Origin: an uncultured Coriobacteriaceae bacterium
GTDB taxonomy: Bacteria > Actinomycetota > Coriobacteriia > Coriobacteriales > Atopobiaceae
Length of the DNA stretch: 54,373 nucleotides
Direction: 5' to 3'
Assembly: GCA_902790135.1 (NCBI GenBank)
Contig: CADAQM010000023.1
Location: forward strand, 1 to 54,373
Each line of letters opens with the position of its first letter. Within the stretch, counting starts at the first letter, position 1. The notes under the pieces were generated by a model that was given only the letters and a program-made list of their open reading frames with translations, was not told the origin of the DNA and ran no database searches. The translations under genes were made by a program, and so were the position numbers. Shown here in pieces: positions 36,413 through 46,633 of this stretch.

Positions 36413-37312
36413 ATGGCTCAGTATCTGGTTCTCGACATCGGTGGCACCTTCGTCAAGTACGCCATCATGGATGGTGACGGCGCGTTCATCAAGCAGGGCA
36501 AGGTGCCCGCTAACACCTCGTCCGAGGCGCACATGCTCGAGTCGCTCGAGGAGGTGCACGCCGTCGTCGGAGACGACTACGAGGGCGTCGCCATCTCCAT
36601 GCCGGGCCGTATCGACACCAAGCGCGGCTGGGCCTACACTGGCGGCGCCTTCACGTGGCTGCATGACTATCCGGCGGCCGAGAGGTACGGTGCCGTGTTT
36701 GGCAAGCCCACGACCGTCGCCAACGACGGCAAGTGCGCCGCCATCGCCGAGAGCTGGTCTGGTGCCCTGTCTGACGTGGACTCCGGTGCCGTGCTGGTGC
36801 TGGGCACTGGCGTCGGTGGCGGCATCGTTCTCAACGGCAAGGTGTGGATGGGCTGCTCGGGCGGCGCGGGCGAGCTCTCCTGGCTGGTGTGCGACTACCC
36901 GGCCATTCACGAGGGCCATGCGGGCAGCGCCATCTGGGCTGGTAAGATCGCCGCTGGCGCCATCGTCCCCAAGTTCGGGCTTGCCAAGGGTCTCGCTAAC
37001 GCCGACGGCATCATGCTCTTTGACGCCTACGAGGCGGGCGACCCCGATGCCGTGCAGGTCATGGACGAGTACGCCATGTGGGCCTCCTCTGGCATCGTCT
37101 GCCTGCAGGCCGTTCTCGACCTGCCGCGCTACGCCATCGGCGGCGGCATCAGCGCACGTCCCGAGGCCACCTCGCTCATCCGCGACGCCGTGGACAAGCT
37201 CTACGAGATTCATCCGTACCTGCCGTTCTCCAAACCCGAGATCGTCACCTGCAAGTACGGCAACGAGGCCAACCTCATCGGCGCCCTGGCCTTCCACCTC
37301 GACCAGGTGTAG
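36413..37312 (+). CDS. ROK-family sugar kinase (beta-glucoside kinase-like)
   Basis: 299 residues: LVLDIGGTFVKYAIMD at the N-terminus, ISMPGRIDTKRG, ANDGKCAAIAE (catalytic Asp in NDG), LGTGVGGGIVLNGKV. It lacks the cysteine-rich zinc motif, as do BglK-type ROK kinases. The ATG at 36413 follows AAAGGGAGAAGC. It would phosphorylate a hexose or beta-glucoside entering without the PTS. It is a single-gene unit between terminators. Confidence 0.82.
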   Translation: MAQYLVLDIGGTFVKYAIMDGDGAFIKQGKVPANTSSEAHMLESLEEVHAVVGDDYEGVAISMPGRIDTKRGWAYTGGAFTWLHDYPAAERYGAVFGKPTTVANDGKCAAIAESWSGALSDVDSGAVLVLGTGVGGGIVLNGKVWMGCSGGAGELSWLVCDYPAIHEGHAGSAIWAGKIAAGAIVPKFGLAKGLANADGIMLFDAYEAGDPDAVQVMDEYAMWASSGIVCLQAVLDLPRYAIGGGISARPEATSLIRDAVDKLYEIHPYLPFSKPEIVTCKYGNEANLIGALAFHLDQV

Positions 37313-37349
37313 GACCCACTGCCACTGAGCGCACTCTGATACACGCGAG

Positions 37350-37383
37350 GGGCACGACGGACAGGGACTCGTCGTGCCCTTAT
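37350..37383 (+). terminator. Rho-independent terminator after the ROK gene
   Basis: GGGCACGACG (37350-37359) pairs with CGTCGTGCCC (37370-37379), then TTAT. Confidence 0.75.
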
Positions 37384-37469
37384 CGGGCGCTTATGGCGCG
37401 AAGCTCTCTCTGATCTGCACGATTGCCCATAGGAGAATGGGACTACTGCAACCACCGAAGGGACCTGTC

Positions 37470-38312
37470 ATGCTCGCCGACTATCACGTTCACTGCATGT
37501 TCTCCGATGACTCTTGGTATGCGCCAGAGAAGGTCGTGGCCGACGCCTGGAGGCAGAACCTAGACGAGATCTGCTTTACCGACCACGTGGACTATGGCAT
37601 CAAGCCCGACTGGGGCCAGGCACTCACGGCCAAGGTGATGGAGGGCCAGCGCGTGGTGAACGTGGACTACGACGCGTACTTCCCTTGCATCGAGGTGCTG
37701 CGCGACGAGTGGGCGGATCGCATCACCATCAAGCGCGGCCTAGAGTTTGGCGTGCAGACGCACACCATCCCGCAGTTCAACGCGCTCTGGGACAAGTGGC
37801 ATGACCATCTCGACTTCACGTTGCTCTCCATCCATCAGGTGGGTGACCTCGAGTTCTGGACCGGCGAGTTCCAGGAAGGACGCGGTCAGGAGGAGTACAA
37901 CCGCGCCTACTACCAGGAGCTATACGACGTGACCACGAGCTTCGAGCACTGGAGCGTGCTCGCGCATCTCGACCTCATCAAGCGCTACGACCCAGCGGGG
38001 ATCCTGGACTTTCCGGTAAACCGCGACCTCGTGGCCGCAACGCTCGAGCATGTGATCAAGGTGGGCAAGGGCATCGAGCTCAATACCTCGTCCGTGCGCT
38101 ATGGGCTGAAGGACAGCCAGCCGGCACGCGAGATCCTCGAGCTGTATCGCGACCTTGGCGGTACGATCATCACGCTGGGCTCCGACAGCCACGCGCCTGA
38201 GCATCTCGGCGCCTACCTGCGCCACTTCCAGCGGTATCTGGTAGACCTCGGCTTTGAGGGCTTCTGCACCTACGACCGCATGGTGCCGACCTTCCACCCG
38301 TTTGATGTGTAA
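37470..38312 (+). CDS. PHP-domain phosphatase (histidinol-phosphatase-like)
   Basis: 280 residues of the PHP superfamily. MLADYHVHCMFSDD carries the HxH metal motif (His6, His8), CFTDHVD the second, HLDLIKRYDP the next, and TLGSDSHAPEHLG the last metal ligands. HisJ-type histidinol-phosphate phosphatase is the closest family, but no histidine-biosynthesis gene is nearby, so another phosphomonoester is possible. The ATG lies 10 nt upstream of the first His codon region with GAAGGGACC in front. Confidence 0.8.
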   Translation: MLADYHVHCMFSDDSWYAPEKVVADAWRQNLDEICFTDHVDYGIKPDWGQALTAKVMEGQRVVNVDYDAYFPCIEVLRDEWADRITIKRGLEFGVQTHTIPQFNALWDKWHDHLDFTLLSIHQVGDLEFWTGEFQEGRGQEEYNRAYYQELYDVTTSFEHWSVLAHLDLIKRYDPAGILDFPVNRDLVAATLEHVIKVGKGIELNTSSVRYGLKDSQPAREILELYRDLGGTIITLGSDSHAPEHLGAYLRHFQRYLVDLGFEGFCTYDRMVPTFHPFDV

Positions 38313-38322
38313 GGAGACCTTG

Positions 38323-38946
38323 ATGTCAGACGAAACCCGCGCCCGTGTGGCCGCGATGACCGCCTCGACTGCAGGAAAACTCTACGACGCGAACTTCGAC
38401 CCCGCCGTGACGGGCGCTGTGGCCGAGTGCAAGGACCTCTGCTGGGAGTACAACCAGCTCAGGCCCACCGACTTTGCCGCGCGCACGGCGCTGATCGACC
38501 GCATCATCGGCAGCCATGGCGAGAGCTTCACCATCGTCCAGCCGTTCTGGTGCGACTACGGCAAGAACATCCATCTGGGGGAGAACTTCTACTCCAACCA
38601 CGGGCTGGTGGTGCTTGACGGAGCGCCGGTCACCTTTGGGCATGACGTCTACATCGCCCCCAATTGTGTGTTCTCGACGGCGGGGCACCCCGTGGACACC
38701 GAGCGCCGCAACGCAGGTCTCGAATACGCGCTGCCCATCACGGTGGGGGACAACGTTTGGATTGGCATGGGCGTGCTGGTGTGCCCGGGGGTGACCATCG
38801 GCTCCAACGTGGTCATTGGTGCCGGGAGCGTTGTGGTCAAGGACATCCCGTCAGGCGTGGTGGCTGTGGGCAACCCCTGCCGCGTGCTGCGCGAGATTGG
38901 CCCCGCGGACGCCGCTCGCTACGAGCTCTACCAGCCGCAGGCATAG
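38323..38946 (+). CDS. Sugar O-acetyltransferase (maltose/galactoside acetyltransferase family)
   Basis: 207 residues. The N-terminal helical Mac domain (AAMTASTAGKLYDANFDPA...) is followed by left-handed beta-helix hexapeptides (ITVGDNVWIGMGVLVCPGVTIGSNVVIGAGSVVVKDIPSG). FSTAGHPVD contains the catalytic His. It transfers acetyl from acetyl-CoA to sugars. AAGGAGACC precedes the ATG, 10 nt after the PHP gene stop. The 62-bp repeat cluster starts 20 bp after its stop. Confidence 0.88.
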   Translation: MSDETRARVAAMTASTAGKLYDANFDPAVTGAVAECKDLCWEYNQLRPTDFAARTALIDRIIGSHGESFTIVQPFWCDYGKNIHLGENFYSNHGLVVLDGAPVTFGHDVYIAPNCVFSTAGHPVDTERRNAGLEYALPITVGDNVWIGMGVLVCPGVTIGSNVVIGAGSVVVKDIPSGVVAVGNPCRVLREIGPADAARYELYQPQA

Positions 38947-38966
38947 GTCCTGCGGACGTGTGGACT

Positions 38967-39214
38967 CCACTGGTCCGCTCCGAGAGACGCAACGGGGGCT
39001 CGTTCCGTCCGGATCGACGGACGAGTCGCCACTGGTCCGCTCCGAGAGACGCAACGGGGGCTCGTTCCGTCCGGATCGACGGACCAGTCGCCACTGGTCC
39101 GCTCCGAGAGACGCAACGGGGGCTCGTTCCGTCCAGATCGACGGACGAGTCGCCACTGGTCCGCTCCGAGAGACGCAACGGGGGCTCGTTCCGTCCGGAT
39201 CGACGGACCAGTCG
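38967..39214. repeat. Four tandem 62-bp palindrome-ended repeats (cluster 2)
   Basis: Units start at 38967, 39029, 39091 and 39153, each CCACTGGTCCGCTCCGAGAG onward, and are nearly identical. Units end alternately in CGGACGAGTCG and CGGACCAGTCG, so the array is really two copies of a 124-bp dimer, differing by one G-to-A in unit 3 (about 39136). Each unit's ends are complementary. It is the reverse-orientation relative of cluster 1 at 15485-15742. The last unit stops 6 bp before the stop codon of the minus-strand gene. Confidence 0.92.
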
Positions 39215-39220
39215 TCGCAC

Positions 39221-40154
39221 CTATGCTTTGCCGGCATCTTCTCGTGCGCCTGCCGGCTGCCTTGGCGCCCGGACAAAGCCCCCGACATCGCGCGGCACGA
39301 CGTGATAGAGCAGCTCAAGAAACACAAAGAGGCTCCCCAGACCCACAAAAGCTCCCTCGATTGTCGTTTCGCCCGCCTTGGCAATGCCATGCTCCGCGGT
39401 CGGGAAGAGCCACCACGTGCATGCCGTGGCCACAGCGGTATAGAACAACGAATTCTGCAGACAGACCTGCCCCTGGAAGTTGTAGGGCATGTCTTGGTAG
39501 TCCCAGAGCTCAAAGCTGCGGTTGGCAACTATGCCCGTGCCATAGTCGATGGCGGTGCATACCAGCTGGTTTGCGAGGAAACTTGCGACGAAGGCGAGTG
39601 GCAGTTCTCCCGCAACGGGGATGACCCCTCTGCCCGAGAGCGTGTGGGCGCGCCTCTGGAGCAGGTCCTTGAGCGGGGAGAGAAAGAGCGAGATCAGCAC
39701 TGCGGCCGTGCCCTCCGCGGGGAAGGGGAAGAGCCACTGGTCCCACAGCATGTGGTTGGAGCGCCCTTGTCGCCACTACTTTGTGCGTCGCGTGCCTTGC
39801 AAGCACAAGCGCGGCATCCGCAGCCTCGGCGGCGACCAACGCCACGTGTGTCACGGGCATCGCCTTGTTGAACACCTTGTCGCGCCACGAGCCTTCCTTC
39901 CAGGTGCGGCGTACGTACGTGCCCCGCCTGCGCCGGTCGATGGGGCCAGCCGCCACGGTTCCCGCGCCCGTCGCGAGCGTGATGGGTATAGCAAGCTTCG
40001 ACTTCTGCCGTGCGAGCCAAGCACCCATTGCCGACCCGACCACAGCCACGCCAGCCCGTGCAAACACGCGGTCATAGGGCGTGTCGTCGGGGTCCGATGC
40101 GGCGGCGTAGCCGTACCAGGTGCCTATGAGTGCCAGTGGGATGACGGGGTTCAT
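39221..40154 (-). pseudogene. Membrane protein with CmpB-like (putative ABC permease) C-terminus, frameshifted
   Basis: Two clean reading frames abut. From the ATG at 40154 (GGAGAGGAG upstream) runs MNPVIPLALIGTWYGYAAASDP with a small-residue helix, readable to about 39775. In another frame, from about 39770 to the stop at 39221, runs NHMLWDQWLFPFPAEGTAAVL through ELWDYQDMPYNFQGQVCLQNSLFY, which resembles the CmpB-type permease family (WDYS...N..G.ICL). One gene split by an indel or deletion is most likely; two overlapping genes, the second from the ATG at 39751, is the alternative. Confidence 0.55.
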
Positions 40155-40352
40155 GCGACTCCTCTCCAGCGCTATACGCCTTTGATATCGCAAAATGGCG
40201 CCAGCTGTCCCAGTTGGCTTTGGGCATTCGGGAAAGGCTCCGTCCCGAGTGTCCTTCTCCCTCCTATTACCGAAGAACGGCGAGCGCCTGTGCCAAAGGG
40301 GCAGGCGAATCGCAAAGAGGCAGAACGCACATTTGCCATGATAGGCAGATAG

Positions 40353-41703
<1,351 letters not shown>

Positions 41704-41801
41704 CCCGGCGTTCGCGCGGAGCGCGTGACTGAGTGACCCGTGTGGCGGTGGTGTGTCTTGGTGCGCCGCCGCCACGCGTCTTTAGGCCTATAGGGGGAAC
41801 C

Positions 41802-42326
41802 ATGAACAACAAGACAAGATGGGTGGCCCTTGCGCTTGCGGCCATGCTGGCGGTGAGCCCGCTGGTGGCTTGCGGTGGGTCGAGCTCTGGCGAAGCGGCG
41901 ACCAACGAGACGGAGGAGAGCGAGAGCATGAATGTCGCCAATCCCTTTGTGGACTGCGAGTCTGCCTACGACGCCTCCCAGCTTGCGGGGTTCGAGGTCA
42001 CCTTCCCCGAGTCCGTGCCTGGCTACTCCGAGCGCTTCTATCAGGCGATTGAGGGCGAGCTCGTGCAGTGCTTCTACAGCGAGGGCGAGAGCAAGGTGCT
42101 CATTCGCAAGGCTGTCGACGACGGTTCTGGTGACATTAGCGGCGACTACAACGAGTATGGCGAGACGACCAAGGTGACCGTGGGCGATGTCGAGGTAACC
42201 GAGCGCGGCGACGGTGGAACGGTGTCCGTGGCCATCTGGACGCGCGGCGAGTACGCGTTTGCCATCGATGCAGACGAAGGTCTCGATCCCTCGGTGGTCG
42301 AGCAACTGGTTGCCGAAACCCTCTAG
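41802..42326 (+). CDS. Lipoprotein of unknown function
   Basis: 174 residues. The signal peptide ends in lipobox LVAC (Cys about residue 24), followed by a Gly/Ser/Glu-rich linker and a mixed alpha/beta domain (about 45-174) that I do not recognise. TAGGGGGAACC supports the ATG at 41802. It is expected on the outer face of the cytoplasmic membrane. Confidence 0.75.
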   Translation: MNNKTRWVALALAAMLAVSPLVACGGSSSGEAATNETEESESMNVANPFVDCESAYDASQLAGFEVTFPESVPGYSERFYQAIEGELVQCFYSEGESKVLIRKAVDDGSGDISGDYNEYGETTKVTVGDVEVTERGDGGTVSVAIWTRGEYAFAIDADEGLDPSVVEQLVAETL

Positions 42327-42406
42327 CGCCTGCGTCGACATCGCGCACCTCTGCCACAGAGGGACGAATTTGGCGTATCCTGTTGGCCCGCGAGAGGAGC
42401 TGATGG

Positions 42407-43294
42407 ATGTCGACAGGGTCGCAGGAACAAAACGCAACGATACGGCTGGTGGCCTCGGAGGTCATCTTCGGCACGCTTGGGCTGTTCGTGCGGCTCATCC
42501 CGCTTTCATCCACCGCGCTCGCCTGCGCGCGTGGCATCTTTGGGTCGATGCTGCTCTTCGTCTTTCTGCGGCTCACGGGAGGCTCGCTGCATCTGCCGAC
42601 AAGCCGCCGTAGGCTGCTGCTCCTGCTCGTCTCGGGGGTGTGCCTGACACTCAACTGGGCCTTCCTCTTCGAGGCGTATCGGCTGACGACGCTCGCCACC
42701 GCCGAGCTTGCCTACGAGATGGCCCCGGTGATGGTCATCGCCGTCTCGCCCTTCCTGCTCAACGAGCGCATCACGCGCACGCGGCTGGTCTGCCTCTGCC
42801 TGGCCTTGGTGGGCATCGTCTGCGTGTCCGGTGTGCTCGAGCCCGGGGCTGCCGTGGGAGTCACGCTGCAGGGTGTGGGGTTGGGACTGGTTGCGGCGTG
42901 CTTCTATGCGGCGGTGATGGTGCTCAGCCAGTTTATGGGCGAGGTCGACCCCCACACCAAGTCCATCGTGCAGCTTGGCGTGGCTGGCCTGGCGCTGCTA
43001 CCACAGGTGATGCTGGCTGGCGTGGCGCCGTGGGCGGCTTTGGGACTGCGCGAGCTGCTGTTTCTTGCGCTGGTCTGCCTGGTGCACACGGGAGTGGCCT
43101 TCATCCTGTGGTTCTCGTCGCTGCACGAGCTGCCAGCCCAGAAAGTTGCTGTCTTCAACTACATTGACCCCGCAGTAGCGCTGCTCTCGTCCGCACTGGT
43201 GCTGGGCGAGCATATGACGATTCTGGCGACCATTGGTGCGGTACTCATTCTGGGTTCGACGCTGGCCAGCGAGCTTCTGGACTCGAGAGCCTAG
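42407..43294 (+). CDS. EamA/DMT-superfamily transporter
   Basis: 295 residues, two EamA repeats of five helices (VASEVIFGTLGLFVRLIPLSS; VTLQGVGLGLVAACFYAAVMVLSQ). FNYIDPAVALLSSALVLGEHMT is the typical ninth-helix motif. GAGAGGAG precedes the start. This is the third EamA protein in the window. The substrate is unknown. Confidence 0.85.
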   Translation: MSTGSQEQNATIRLVASEVIFGTLGLFVRLIPLSSTALACARGIFGSMLLFVFLRLTGGSLHLPTSRRRLLLLLVSGVCLTLNWAFLFEAYRLTTLATAELAYEMAPVMVIAVSPFLLNERITRTRLVCLCLALVGIVCVSGVLEPGAAVGVTLQGVGLGLVAACFYAAVMVLSQFMGEVDPHTKSIVQLGVAGLALLPQVMLAGVAPWAALGLRELLFLALVCLVHTGVAFILWFSSLHELPAQKVAVFNYIDPAVALLSSALVLGEHMTILATIGAVLILGSTLASELLDSRA

Positions 43295-43343
43295 GGCAGC
43301 GAGAGGAACAAAAGGCTCCGTCCCAAATGTCCCTCCCAAAGGG

Positions 43344-44792
43344 CTACATCGTGACGCAGGGGTAGGCGGGAACGCTCACGCCCAGCACCTGCGAGAGGCC
43401 GCGCACGATGAGCTCGTGGTCGAGGCCCTCGTGAAGGCCGCTCACGCAGACGGTCGCCACCTGCTCGTCGCCCACGCGAATCGGGAAGGCGCCGGCAACG
43501 GGCATGTCGCCCTGCGAGAAGAGCTCGTCAGTCGTTCCGTCGAGCTGGGCCTTCGTCCATCCCCAGAGACTGCAGTGCCCCAGGCGCAGCACAGCCTTTC
43601 GCTTGCCATCCGCATAGTCGTAGTTGGCGGGGCGCTTGCCGTCGGCACCCCAGCGGAAGAGGTCGTATCCGTCCGCCTCGCGCACGATGCGGATGACGTA
43701 GCCAAGATCGTAGTCACCGGCAAAGCTGCGGATGGCGGCGCCGAGCTCGAAGGCGTCGTCTGCGTCGAACTTCTCCGCATAGCGCAGCGTACGCTCCTGC
43801 TCGTCGAGCACCTCGAGCGCGTGCGGTGTGACGGTGAAGGCTGGGCGGATCGCATCAAGGATGAGCGCGCAGTGCACGGAGTCCTTGAGGGGCATGATGG
43901 GGGACTCGGCGGCACCCTCCATGACCAACTGGTTGAAGTGACTCACCTCGCCGTAGAAGTCATCGACCTCGTACGGGGCGTCCAACTCGTAGCTCGTGCC
44001 ATCGGCCAACGTGACCGTGGCATGCTGCGGGCGATGCAGCTCGTCGACCAGAATGCAACCCTTGGTTCCCACGATTGTGGCGGTGCGGGGCTTGGCACGG
44101 TCGAAAGCGCACTCGAGACGCGCGCTGATGCCTCCGTGCGAGAGGTGCGCGTCAGCGTAGGTGTCGATGCCGTTCTTGGTGGCACCGGCGATGGAGACGA
44201 GCGTCGGCACACCCGGGCAGAAGTCCTCGATCCAGCTTGCGCAGTAGGTTCCGCAATCCAGAAGTACGCCAGCGCCAGGTCCGGGCGTCATGTGGTAGCT
44301 GCCCGATCCTTCCACAAAGCCGAGCATGTCGTTGCAGAGCGTCGCTTCCACGTGCGTGATCTCACCAATGCGCTCGGCGGCCTGCATGACCTGCGCATAC
44401 AGGGGCACGAAGCGCGGCTTCATAGCCTCCATAAACAGGCGTCCGGTCTCGCGGGCAGCCTCAGCGACCTCGGCCATCTCCGTGGCCGTGAGCATGGCCG
44501 GCTTCTCGCAGAGCACGTTCTTGCCCGCACGCAGGGCCTTGATGGCCCACTCGTGGTGGAACTGATGGGGGAGTGCGAGGTAGACTGCGTCCACCTCGGG
44601 GTCGGCAAGCAGTGCGTCATGGCCGGCGTAGGCACGGGCACCCTCCGCACAGGGAACCTCGGCAAGAAAGGCCTCGGCATTCTCCCGTGTGCGGCAGCTG
44701 GCTGCCACCAGCTCGGCGTTCTCGACGTGTGCGAGGCTCGCCGCAAAGCGATGCGCGATATTGCCTGCCCCCATGATTGCCCAACGGACCAT
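43344..44792 (-). CDS. Gfo/Idh/MocA oxidoreductase fused to a UPF0303 domain
   Basis: 482 residues. Residues 1-322 are a Gfo/Idh/MocA dehydrogenase: Rossmann start WAIMGAGNIAHRFA, catalytic EKP at 96-98, and a C-terminal beta-sheet domain. Residues 326-482 match UPF0303 (YBR137W-like): LEVLDEQERTLRYAEKFDADDAFELG, DGKRKAVLRLGHCSL, GAFPIRVGDEQVATVCVSGLHEGLDHELI. The two families normally occur as separate proteins. GGGAGG fixes the start at 44792. It probably oxidises or epimerises a sugar with NAD(P); the added domain may bind a ligand or heme-like cofactor. Confidence 0.75.
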   Translation of the reverse strand: MVRWAIMGAGNIAHRFAASLAHVENAELVAASCRTRENAEAFLAEVPCAEGARAYAGHDALLADPEVDAVYLALPHQFHHEWAIKALRAGKNVLCEKPAMLTATEMAEVAEAARETGRLFMEAMKPRFVPLYAQVMQAAERIGEITHVEATLCNDMLGFVEGSGSYHMTPGPGAGVLLDCGTYCASWIEDFCPGVPTLVSIAGATKNGIDTYADAHLSHGGISARLECAFDRAKPRTATIVGTKGCILVDELHRPQHATVTLADGTSYELDAPYEVDDFYGEVSHFNQLVMEGAAESPIMPLKDSVHCALILDAIRPAFTVTPHALEVLDEQERTLRYAEKFDADDAFELGAAIRSFAGDYDLGYVIRIVREADGYDLFRWGADGKRPANYDYADGKRKAVLRLGHCSLWGWTKAQLDGTTDELFSQGDMPVAGAFPIRVGDEQVATVCVSGLHEGLDHELIVRGLSQVLGVSVPAYPCVTM

Positions 44793-44842
44793 GATGCCTC
44801 CCTCATGCGATATCTTCCTGCTCACACATTAGCCTAAGTGGG

Positions 44843-44929
44843 TGCGTCCGATACCACACGCCTCGAAGTGTGGAAATGAGTTTCAGCAAATGTCTCGCGG
44901 ACGCAAGAGCTCAAGGCGCATCGGACGCA
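44843..44929. promoter_or_regulatory. Inverted repeats in the divergent region between the oxidoreductase and HAD genes
   Basis: TGCGTCCGAT (44843-44852) and ATCGGACGCA (44920-44929) are exact complements, with a third half-site CGGACGCA near 44898. A separate hairpin CCACAC-N8-GTGTGG lies at 44854-44873. It is a candidate shared operator for the two diverging genes. Confidence 0.45.
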
Positions 44930-44976
44930 GATGATAGGATGGATTGGTCAAAGAGACGCATCCCAAGGAGACTCGC

Positions 44977-45993
44977 ATGATCAAGCTGGTGCTTTCTGAT
45001 ATGGACGGAACGCTGCTGCCAAAGGGCGGCGCCCACGTGTCGTATCGTACCGTGACGGCCATCCGTGAGCTGGTGGAGGCGGGAGTGCGCTTTGCCCCCG
45101 CTACGGGCAGGCAGGCATATGAGCTTGACGAGCGCTTCTTTGGCGTGCGCGAGTGTTATCAGACGGCCATCACGGCAAACGGTAAGCGCGTGTATGTGGA
45201 TGGTGAGCTGCGTTACGAGGTGCTGATGGATCGCGACGTGCTGCTGCGCGTGGAGAAGGCCCTGTCCGAGGTGCCGAATGCGTTTCTCATCGTCGAGCCC
45301 GCAGTCAACGACAAAGGCATGCGCCCGTGGCCGTGTGTCGGTGCGCGCAAGGGCGATGCCGAGTGGTTCGGCAGGACGGTAGGCTTTCCGGCTGAGGTGG
45401 CAGACTCCCTGCCGGACGAGGAGTTCATCTCGGCGGAGGTCGCCTGCGCGGGAAGCGACGAGCAGTACGAGGAGCTCATCGACCAGCTGCGAGCCCTTGC
45501 TCCCGAGTGCGACTTCGTGACCTCGCAGACCCATTGGTGCGACATACTGCCCAAGGGCTCGAACAAGGGCACGGCGCTCATGGCATTGCTCGAGGAGCTG
45601 GGCATCGGTGTCGACGAGGCGGTCTTCTTTGGGGACATGGAGAACGACCTCGCGCTGATGGAGCTGGTACCCGACTCGGTGGCCGTCGCAAACGCGACGC
45701 CGGCTGCAGCCGAGGCGGCGCGCTGGCATGTGGGTGACGTAGCCGACGAGGGTGCGACTGTGGCCATCGAGCAGATCACGGAGGCCGTCAAGACGGGCGG
45801 GACTCCCACCTTCATGCTGCAGGAGTCGTGGATGCCCGCGGAGGCAGAGGCTGAGCCTGAGGTCGATGAGGCCTACGAGGACGAGGGCCCGCTCTCATCC
45901 GAGGCGATCCGCGCGCTCCTAGCGGCCAAACTTGGCCCAGAATTTGGTGGAGAGGCTGGCACGGTGGGTGGTGCCGGTGCTGATGCCCTGTAG
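44977..45993 (+). CDS. Cof-type HAD-IIB phosphatase with acidic C-terminal extension
   Basis: 338 residues: LVLSDMDGTLLPKGG, APATGRQAYELD, Lys in LPKGSNKGTALMALL, FFGDMENDLALMEL. About 60 extra residues follow the normal end (FMLQESWMPAEAEAEPEVDEAYEDEG...), acidic then glycine-rich. AAGGAGACTC precedes the ATG. Its last 75 bp overlap the 3' end of plsY on the other strand. Confidence 0.85.
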   Translation: MIKLVLSDMDGTLLPKGGAHVSYRTVTAIRELVEAGVRFAPATGRQAYELDERFFGVRECYQTAITANGKRVYVDGELRYEVLMDRDVLLRVEKALSEVPNAFLIVEPAVNDKGMRPWPCVGARKGDAEWFGRTVGFPAEVADSLPDEEFISAEVACAGSDEQYEELIDQLRALAPECDFVTSQTHWCDILPKGSNKGTALMALLEELGIGVDEAVFFGDMENDLALMELVPDSVAVANATPAAAEAARWHVGDVADEGATVAIEQITEAVKTGGTPTFMLQESWMPAEAEAEPEVDEAYEDEGPLSSEAIRALLAAKLGPEFGGEAGTVGGAGADAL

Positions 45994-46542
45994 CTTTGAC
46001 CAGTGCGTGAGCACCTGCAGGGCCGTAAAGAAGAGCGAGATCAGCGCGCAGTCGAACGGCAGCGTGAAGGCCGTGGCGATCGTGTAGAAGGTCATGGCCA
46101 CGACGGCGGCCACACTCAGGTATCCCGAGACGATGATGGTGCCCGCGCCTACGACGCCGGTCAGAATACCCCAGAGCGGATTCATGAGGATGATGGTCGA
46201 GGCTATGGTGGTCACGCCCTTGCCACCGCGGAACTGGTGCCAGAGGGGCCAGATGTGTCCGAGCGTGGCGCCGAGGCCCGTCCACCCCGTGACGACGGCC
46301 CAACCGAGCGAGCCGAACAGGCGGCTCATGATCAGCACGGGCACCAAGGTCTTGAGGATGTCGCCGGCAAGGCAGACAATCGCGGCGGGGGTGCCGAGCT
46401 CGTGGCCGACGTTGGCCATGCCGGGGTTGCCGTCGCCCAGCTCGAAGATGGAGCGCTTTGCCACGTGACGTGCGACGATATCCGCCGTGAGAAGGCACCC
46501 GCAGAGGTATCCCACCAAAAGGCAGAGCAGTCGTTGAATCAT
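45919..46542 (-). CDS. plsY: Glycerol-3-phosphate acyltransferase PlsY family
   Basis: 207 residues with about five membrane helices. The three conserved motifs are present in variant form: GDGNPGMANVGHELG (usual GSGNPGATNV), GHIWPLWHQFRGGKGV and a third loop near STGTTHRASL. PlsY transfers acyl from acyl-phosphate to glycerol-3-phosphate. The Ser-to-Asp and Thr-to-Ala changes in motif 1 suggest a paralogue whose substrate may differ. Start at 46542 with GGAG upstream; a TTG at 46554 is less likely. Confidence 0.75.
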   Translation of the reverse strand: MIQRLLCLLVGYLCGCLLTADIVARHVAKRSIFELGDGNPGMANVGHELGTPAAIVCLAGDILKTLVPVLIMSRLFGSLGWAVVTGWTGLGATLGHIWPLWHQFRGGKGVTTIASTIILMNPLWGILTGVVGAGTIIVSGYLSVAAVVAMTFYTIATAFTLPFDCALISLFFTALQVLTHWSKLQGISTGTTHRASLSTKFWAKFGR

Positions 46543-46633
46543 GGGAGGCTCCAATCGTTGCGCGTGTCAGCGTTTAGGGTAGCACTCAGGCAAGAAGCCC
46601 TCGCACCTTGTGGCAGGCAAGTCCTTCGTGCAC

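Noticed and set aside
38967..39214. CRISPR array
   Set aside because: Repeats are directly tandem with no unique spacers, and no cas genes are present.
38967..39220. A protein made of R/S/P-rich repeats encoded by the 62-bp units
   Set aside because: 62 is not a multiple of three, so each unit is read in a different frame; long ORFs arise only because the GC-rich repeat lacks stop codons.
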